A DNA stretch of 11,464 nt, taken from positions 1 through 11,464 of the forward strand of contig JAQUUD010000041.1 of NCBI GenBank assembly GCA_028694075.1. Reading direction: 5' to 3'. The notes under the pieces are model-generated. The model was not told where the DNA came from. It saw only the letters and a list, made by a program, of their open reading frames with translations, and ran no database searches. Source of the DNA: Clostridia bacterium. Lineage in GTDB: Bacteria > Bacillota > Clostridia > Christensenellales > UBA1242. The position numbers were made by a program, and so were the translations under genes. Below, in pieces: positions 7,683 to 11,464 of the stretch (its first letter is position 1; the number at the start of each line of letters is the position of its first letter).

Positions 7683-7775
7683 TTGAGGAAGAAAAATAAA
7701 GATACTCAAACAATAGAGTGGCATTCAATAACGGCAACCAATAAAAAATGGTCGCCTTTTATTTATGATAGATAG
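7683..7775 (+). pseudogene. Short possible coding remnant after the broken gene
   Basis: An open stretch of 30 codons ends at TAG 7773-7775 and contains KDTQTIEWHSITATNKKW and SPFIYDR. It has protein-like features (two Trp, mixed residues) in otherwise AT-rich intergenic DNA. There is no good ribosome binding site and only a TTG as possible start. It overlaps a terminator-like hairpin, so it may be either a remnant or a chance open frame. It is not recognised. Confidence 0.2.
7733..7766 (+). terminator. Likely Rho-independent terminator of the plus-strand genes
   Basis: GGCAACCA (7733-7740) pairs with TGGTCGCC (7749-7756) with one A/C mismatch and an eight-base A-rich loop. TTTTATTTAT follows. 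It lies about 110 bases after the stop of the frameshifted gene. The hairpin is imperfect, so confidence is moderate. Confidence 0.45.
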
Positions 7776-7932
7776 TTGCCAGCAAAGCAAAAACTTTTGC
7801 ACAAAATTGCCTTTTTACTTTATAAGGAATTGTATAATCAACGATTATTAATTTGTACAGAATTAGAACTTTTAAATATAAACTTTTTGATTACAATATT
7901 TTAACTGATTAAATTGGAATATTAGATACAAA
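7767..7932. other. Gene-free AT-rich spacer between convergent genes
   Basis: This spacer separates the plus-strand patch from the minus-strand AT-hook gene. It contains a small inverted repeat, GCAAAA-AC-TTTTGC, near 7790, and otherwise only AT-rich DNA. I found no open frame with a ribosome binding site and no promoter worth calling. Confidence 0.5.
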
Positions 7933-7970
7933 AAAAACTGATTAATTAAAATTTTAATTAATCAGTTTTT
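7933..7970 (-). terminator. Perfect 38-bp palindrome, likely bidirectional terminator
   Basis: Two 19-base arms meet without a spacer between 7951 and 7952 and are exactly complementary (AAAAACTGATTAATTAAAA and its reverse complement). On either strand the RNA would form a long hairpin with a small central loop and a U-rich right arm. It starts about 25 bases beyond the stop of the minus-strand AT-hook gene (TAG 7996-7998). It faces the plus-strand genes as well, so it can insulate both. Confidence 0.75.
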
Positions 7971-7995
7971 ATTTAAATTTTGAACAAATTATTAA

Positions 7996-10446
7996 CTATT
8001 CTTCATCTTCGTTGAAAGTCGAAAGGGCTTCGTCAAGTTGAGATTTTAATTCTTCTTGTTGTTTTTTTAATTTTGAATTCTCATCAGCGATTTGCTGATT
8101 TATTAGTTGTAATTCATTTGACGCTTCTTTTTTTGGTCTGCCTCGTCCCCGTTTAATTTTCGGTTCTTCGTCATCTGTTTGTTCTTTTTTAGGTCTACCC
8201 CTTGGTCGTTTAACTTTGGGTTCTTCGTCATCTGTCAACTCTTTTTTTGGTCTGCCTCTTGGTCGTTTAATCTTAACTTCGTCGGTATGCTCTTTTCTTG
8301 GTCTGCCGGGTTTCTTATGTGGAATCAATGTTTGTTCAATATTCCCCGAATTATCTTCTAAATTTTTGCCACTATTTTCAATGTTTGGCGTTACAACATT
8401 AATATTAAAATCTTCTAACAACTCATCTTTTTCGTTATGAATATTTTCAACCGGCAATACTTTATTGTCAACTTCATTATTGGTTAAGTTCTTGTTTGTG
8501 TCATCAATGACTTTAACATTTTTATTAATGTTTTCAGTTGCATTTTCTTTATTATTGATATTTTCGGTTATATTTTCTTTATTTTTGTAATTTTCATTTA
8601 TTTTGTCATTCTTTTTTTCAATATTAGTCGAAATTAGTTTCCCGCTATCAACATTATTAGTATCGCTTTCAACTTTTTTTGCAACTGTTACAGGCGAATG
8701 ATAAGTTACACCGTCGGCTTCATACCAGCCACCCTTTTCGTCGTGATAATTTCCTTCTTTATCATAATAAGCACCGTTTTTATAGCGATAATTTCCTTCG
8801 TTATCAAAATATCCGCCATTTTCATCATATACAATTTGATTTTCTGATGCTTGTTTTTCTTTTGTTTGGTTTAGATTTTTTTCATTCCCAGTTGCCTGTG
8901 ATATTCCAGCGTTATTAACCTTATTTTCAGATTGATCAGCATTTAATAAATTCGGCGAAATATTGCTAAACTCATCGTCAATTTCTTCTTTTTTGCCACC
9001 TCTCAATCTCTTTGTTTCCGCTTGAAGTTTTCGGCTTTCAAAACCACCATAACCCGCATATTTTATTTTATGCTTCTTGAGCACATTTCTAAGTTCATTG
9101 ATTTCAGTGTTTTTCTCACTTATTTGCATCATTGCTTCTTCAAGTTGAGCAACAATTTCATCTTTCATATTGATAACAATTTGTTTTTCTTGATTAGTTT
9201 TATCTTCCAAAGCAGAAAAAATGCTCTTATACATTTTAAGAGAGAACGTCTGATATTCGGCTTTCATTGCATCTTCAACATATTGTCGTCTTTCTTCTAA
9301 ATCTTTTTTACGGGTATCAATTTCTGCAACCAAAACTTCCATTTCTTGATTGAAACGGACAGTTGCACTGTCGTGATCTTTTTCCAACTGTTCTTGTTTT
9401 TTAATTTCGTCAGATTGTTGCTTTTTTATATAGTTGCTTTCGATTCTATTGGTTGATTCTTCCTGTTGTTTTCTAAGACGCCCAACATTTTCCTTACTGG
9501 CTTGCATCTTTTTCTCATATTCTCTTTGAGTATTTTCATAATTTCGTTTTAAACTATCAATTTCGCCATCAAACTGTTCAATTTCAGACAACAATCTTTG
9601 TCTAATATTCAAATAAGTTTCGGATTCTTTCATTGCTCTGTCCAAAACCAAAGTGCCATTTAAGCCTGCTTCAGAGAAATCAAATGTTTCGTGTTCAACG
9701 GCGTAAAGTCTGGCTTTTTCAAGTTCTTCTTGCTCTTGCCTTGCTCTTTTTTCAAGGTATTCATTAAGCACAGGGATACCCTTTCTGATTTCTGTTGCAG
9801 TGAACAATACTTCAAAGTCTACATACGGAGGCATTGTTGTGACCGCCCTATCCATAAATCTATTAAAATAATGAAAATATTGATAAAGTGCACTTAAGTT
9901 TCGGTTTTCTCTTGCACGCAAAATCATAACAAAAATAACATTCAAGACAACAATTACGACCGAGGTCAGCATTGCTTTTGACAAATATATATATTCAAAT
10001 TCGGCTGTTCCAAGCCCAATAATTCCAAAAGCAAACATAAATATTGCAAAGCAATAACTAATAAGAATGTAATTCTTAATATTTGCTTTAAAAGAACTTG
10101 TTTTTAATGGTTTTTCTATGCAGTTATAAGCACTCATATAAAAACTAGGCTCTTTTTCACGATAAAGCATATACTGATGCCAGTAATATCTTAAAAGTTT
10201 CGGGGTTTTTTTCATAAGGTCATTAAATTCAAGCAAATTATTAGAGTCTATATATTGATATTTGCTAAGCCACGAATTTAATTTTACAAGTTTTTTAACC
10301 ACACGCATTTCATAAGCATAATGTGATTTAACTATAAAAAAAACTGTTAATAAAATTTGGAAGCCGATGCCGACAAAAAATACAATGTCCCAGTCTATGC
10401 TTACAAATATTTGATTTAAAAATCTTTGAATTTCAGATAAAATCAT
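7996..10446 (-). CDS. Membrane-anchored coiled-coil protein with four C-terminal AT-hooks
   Basis: This gene encodes 816 residues. ATG 10446 follows AAGGAG with an eight-base spacer; the stop is TAG. Hydrophobic helices lie at ~20-40, ~125-148 and ~155-177. Positive residues after helix 1 (KSHYAYEMRVVKK) and after helix 3 (RARENR) place the 41-124 loop and the long C-terminal part in the cytoplasm. Residues ~225-460 are a charged heptad-like coiled coil rich in E, K, Q and R. Residues 540-583 hold an aromatic/glycine repeat (GGYFDNEGNYRYKNGAYYDK). Residues ~590-708 are an Asn/Lys/Glu-rich disordered linker. Residues 711-774 contain four AT-hooks with GRP cores, separated by acidic linkers, and 776-806 form a short final coil. 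AT-hooks bind the minor groove of AT-rich DNA. I infer a membrane-to-nucleoid tether. The exact family is not recognised. Confidence 0.92.
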   Translation of the reverse strand: MILSEIQRFLNQIFVSIDWDIVFFVGIGFQILLTVFFIVKSHYAYEMRVVKKLVKLNSWLSKYQYIDSNNLLEFNDLMKKTPKLLRYYWHQYMLYREKEPSFYMSAYNCIEKPLKTSSFKANIKNYILISYCFAIFMFAFGIIGLGTAEFEYIYLSKAMLTSVVIVVLNVIFVMILRARENRNLSALYQYFHYFNRFMDRAVTTMPPYVDFEVLFTATEIRKGIPVLNEYLEKRARQEQEELEKARLYAVEHETFDFSEAGLNGTLVLDRAMKESETYLNIRQRLLSEIEQFDGEIDSLKRNYENTQREYEKKMQASKENVGRLRKQQEESTNRIESNYIKKQQSDEIKKQEQLEKDHDSATVRFNQEMEVLVAEIDTRKKDLEERRQYVEDAMKAEYQTFSLKMYKSIFSALEDKTNQEKQIVINMKDEIVAQLEEAMMQISEKNTEINELRNVLKKHKIKYAGYGGFESRKLQAETKRLRGGKKEEIDDEFSNISPNLLNADQSENKVNNAGISQATGNEKNLNQTKEKQASENQIVYDENGGYFDNEGNYRYKNGAYYDKEGNYHDEKGGWYEADGVTYHSPVTVAKKVESDTNNVDSGKLISTNIEKKNDKINENYKNKENITENINNKENATENINKNVKVIDDTNKNLTNNEVDNKVLPVENIHNEKDELLEDFNINVVTPNIENSGKNLEDNSGNIEQTLIPHKKPGRPRKEHTDEVKIKRPRGRPKKELTDDEEPKVKRPRGRPKKEQTDDEEPKIKRGRGRPKKEASNELQLINQQIADENSKLKKQQEELKSQLDEALSTFNEDEE
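8125..8316 (-). repeat. Array of four AT-hook DNA-binding motifs
   Basis: The motifs are KKPGRPRKE (711-719), KRPRGRPKKE (727-736), KRPRGRPKKE (746-755) and KRGRGRPKKE (765-774). The last three have a strict 19-residue (57-bp) spacing, and the first lies 17 residues before the second. Hooks 2-4 carry the full RGRP core; hook 1 has PGRP and is weaker. The linkers between them are acidic (TDDEEPK twice). The RGRP core flanked by Lys/Arg is the known minor-groove AT-DNA binding motif. In bacteria it is known, for example, from Myxococcus CarD. Confidence 0.9.
8521..8580 (-). repeat. Short Asn-rich tandem repeat within the linker
   Basis: Residues 623-642 consist of two ten-residue units, KENITENINN and KENATENINK (30 bp each). 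They lie in a longer low-complexity N/K/E-rich segment that is probably disordered and acts as a flexible spacer between the coiled coil and the AT-hooks. Such repeats tend to vary in copy number between strains. Confidence 0.7.
8698..8829 (-). repeat. Aromatic/glycine repeat (Y-D-x-x-G-x-Y type)
   Basis: Residues 540-583 repeat a motif of about ten residues: YDENGGYF, DNEGNYRY, KNGAYY, DKEGNYHD, EKGGWYEADG. It is rich in Tyr, Trp, Gly and Asp. It is reminiscent in composition of the EAGR boxes of mycoplasma cytoskeletal proteins, but I cannot claim homology by eye. It sits between the coiled coil and the disordered linker and is probably a protein-interaction module. Confidence 0.7.
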
Positions 10447-10454
10447 CTATTTTT

Positions 10455-10460
10455 CTCCTT
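10455..10460 (-). promoter_or_regulatory. Ribosome binding site of the AT-hook gene
   Basis: AAGGAG on the minus strand lies eight bases before ATG 10446. This is a near-ideal Shine-Dalgarno site and decides the start. Confidence 0.85.
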
Positions 10461-10490
10461 TAAGTCTTAAAATTACTAAGTATTGAAATT

Positions 10491-10499
10491 ATTATAACA
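10491..10499 (-). promoter_or_regulatory. Candidate extended -10 promoter of the AT-hook gene
   Basis: The minus strand reads TGTTATAAT, a perfect TATAAT (10491-10496) with the extended -10 TG two positions further up. A clear -35 box is missing; only weak TTAGTT-like bases lie at the right distance, and the extended -10 could compensate. The promoter is flanked upstream by the A/T-only tract at 10518-10603. It implies transcription separate from addA. Confidence 0.55.
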
Positions 10500-10517
10500 C
10501 AATATTTTAAAAATAAC

Positions 10518-10603
10518 TAATATTTTTATAATTTTTTTTAATTATTTTTATATTATTTTTTATTTTTAATTATTTTTTTATTATTTATTTATTATTTTTT
10601 AAT
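10518..10603. other. 86-bp tract of pure A/T base pairs
   Basis: No G or C occurs from 10518 to 10603. The tract is mainly T-runs broken by A on the plus strand. It lies in the spacer between the addA stop and the promoter of the AT-hook gene. Such DNA has an unusually narrow minor groove and is a preferred target for AT-hook proteins. No clear terminator hairpin for addA was found in the spacer. Confidence 0.9.
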
Positions 10604-10678
10604 GTACTACTTAAATTTATTAAATTCCAATTAGATAATTTCATCATTTTAAATAAAAATCAGCTATTTCAATAATTA

Positions 10679-11464
10679 TCAGTTCATTTCAATCAGTTGT
10701 CCGCTGTTAATGAGCAAAATAAACACTTCATCAATTGTTTTATTAAGAGCAGATTCTATTGCTTGTTTATATATTTTAAGTTGCAAACTATATCGGTCTA
10801 TTAGCGCTCTTTCATTTATACTTAAAGAATATTTATAATCAATTAATATGTTTTTTTCGCCAAGCAAAATTAAATCAACAATTCCTTGAATTAAAATTTT
10901 TTCTTGGCTTCCGCCTCCAACAATTTCATTATGCGGAATATACATCATAAACTTTTGTTCTTTTAGTAAGGAATTATATTTAAATTTTTTTAAACAGCAA
11001 ACCGACTCGAAAATTTTTTGACTGTTTAAAATATTTTTTTCTTTTGGAAAATATTTAATTAAAAAGTTTTCAACCTCTTCAAGCGAATTAATTTCATTAA
11101 AACTAATCATTTCTAAAACCTTATGATATGTTATGCCGATGTCTGTCGGCTTTTCGCTTAAATGTTCCGAGGTTTTTAAAGTCTTCGGTGAAATATTCAA
11201 ACTTGTATATTCTTGTTCATAATTTGATTTTGACAACGAAGTTACTGAATTTTTTAATGCAGTTTCATCTTTTTCCGGCAATTCTTCCTTGAAATATTTA
11301 CTAAAATTATCAACATATCCTGAATTAATTTTTCCGTATAACGATTTTTTATTTTTCAAATTGTCTGTGAAAATTTTTTCTGAATTATAAATATTAATAT
11401 TATAAATTTCATTTTTTATATTATTGTTTGAATTTATATTTTCAATTTCACTTTTTGGCAAAGC
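10679..11464 (-). CDS. addA: AddA helicase-nuclease subunit, C-terminal nuclease domain (N-terminus beyond right edge)
   Basis: This is a partial gene. The frame is open to the right edge (first codon seen is Ala), and 261 residues are visible before TGA (10679-10681), directly followed by TAA. Counting from the Leu codon at 11461, residues ~1-100 are an Asn/Lys-rich linker. They are followed by GITYHKVLE (109-117), EQKFM (168-172), QGIVDL (192-197) and IDYK (207-210), then YSLQLKIY (224-231). This is the G-H-D-DYK-QLxxY pattern of the PD-(D/E)XK nuclease at the C-terminus of AddA/RecB. Asp196, Asp208 and Lys210 are the likely metal-binding and catalytic residues. AddAB processes double-strand breaks for RecA-dependent repair. 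The helicase part is outside the window. A RecB-family nuclease of another kind is the alternative. Confidence 0.78.
   Translation of the reverse strand, partial: ALPKSEIENINSNNNIKNEIYNINIYNSEKIFTDNLKNKKSLYGKINSGYVDNFSKYFKEELPEKDETALKNSVTSLSKSNYEQEYTSLNISPKTLKTSEHLSEKPTDIGITYHKVLEMISFNEINSLEEVENFLIKYFPKEKNILNSQKIFESVCCLKKFKYNSLLKEQKFMMYIPHNEIVGGGSQEKILIQGIVDLILLGEKNILIDYKYSLSINERALIDRYSLQLKIYKQAIESALNKTIDEVFILLINSGQLIEMN

Noticed and set aside
8179..9897. Plus-strand open frames opposite the 816-residue gene
   Set aside because: They are antisense shadows of a well-supported gene, full of Phe, Leu and Ser from complementing Lys/Glu-rich codons, without ribosome binding sites.
10604..10678. 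Terminator for addA from the inverted repeat GATAATT...AATTATC
   Set aside because: The arms are seven bases of almost pure A/T separated by more than 30 bases, too weak for an intrinsic terminator.
10679..10684. TGA read as Trp (mycoplasma genetic code)
   Set aside because: The addA frame ends TGA-TAA, which alone is ambiguous, but Trp is TGG throughout the long genes and no in-frame TGA was needed anywhere.
11459..11461. TTG at 11461 as a true start codon for the nuclease-domain protein
   Set aside because: The frame stays open to the window edge, and the nuclease domain is normally the C-terminal part of a much larger AddA. The gene is cut by the window, not started there.

Overview
This window looks like the chromosome of a low-GC Gram-positive-type bacterium (Firmicutes-like, probably a gut or host-associated Clostridia relative). 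Evidence: strong AT bias (roughly 30% GC by eye), strong AGGAG-type ribosome binding sites, an AddA-type helicase-nuclease (the Firmicutes counterpart of RecB), a secreted lipoprotein built of Ig/fibronectin-like modules, and short AT-rich spacers. Tryptophan is read from TGG in every long gene, and stops are TAA, TAG and TGA. A standard bacterial code is therefore preferred over the mycoplasma code. The genus cannot be named from this sequence.

Layout. (1) 1-5933, minus strand: the N-terminal 1977 codons of a giant lipoprotein that runs off the left edge. It has a lipoprotein-type signal, a BIG2-like domain, then about twenty Ig/Fn3-like modules. Towards the left edge the modules fall into ~283-residue three-domain units, and a 127-bp stretch is repeated with no difference between neighbouring units. 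(2) 5934-6216: divergent promoter region. (3) 6217-6990, plus strand: a TrpF-like TIM-barrel protein with its own extended -10 promoter. (4) 6991-7775, plus strand: a small, decayed-looking patch. It has an orphan C-terminal coding remnant, a two-helix membrane protein with a PH-like tail broken by a one-base slip in a run of A, another short remnant, and a likely terminator. (5) 7933-7970: a perfect 38-bp palindrome, the terminator of the next gene. (6) 7996-10446, minus strand: an 816-residue membrane protein with three predicted transmembrane helices, a long cytoplasmic coiled coil, an aromatic/glycine repeat, an Asn-rich linker and four AT-hooks. (7) 10447-10678: an extremely AT-rich spacer holding the promoter of that gene. 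(8) 10679-11464, minus strand: the C-terminal nuclease domain of AddA.

The most interesting item is the 816-residue protein. Its predicted topology puts four AT-hook DNA-binding motifs in the cytoplasm at the end of a long coiled coil that is anchored in the membrane. This is the layout expected of a membrane-to-nucleoid tether. Its own upstream region contains 86 consecutive A/T base pairs, a natural AT-hook target, so autoregulation is possible. The tethering role is inference; the motifs and topology are read from the sequence. No mobile element, CRISPR array, tRNA or rRNA was recognised.
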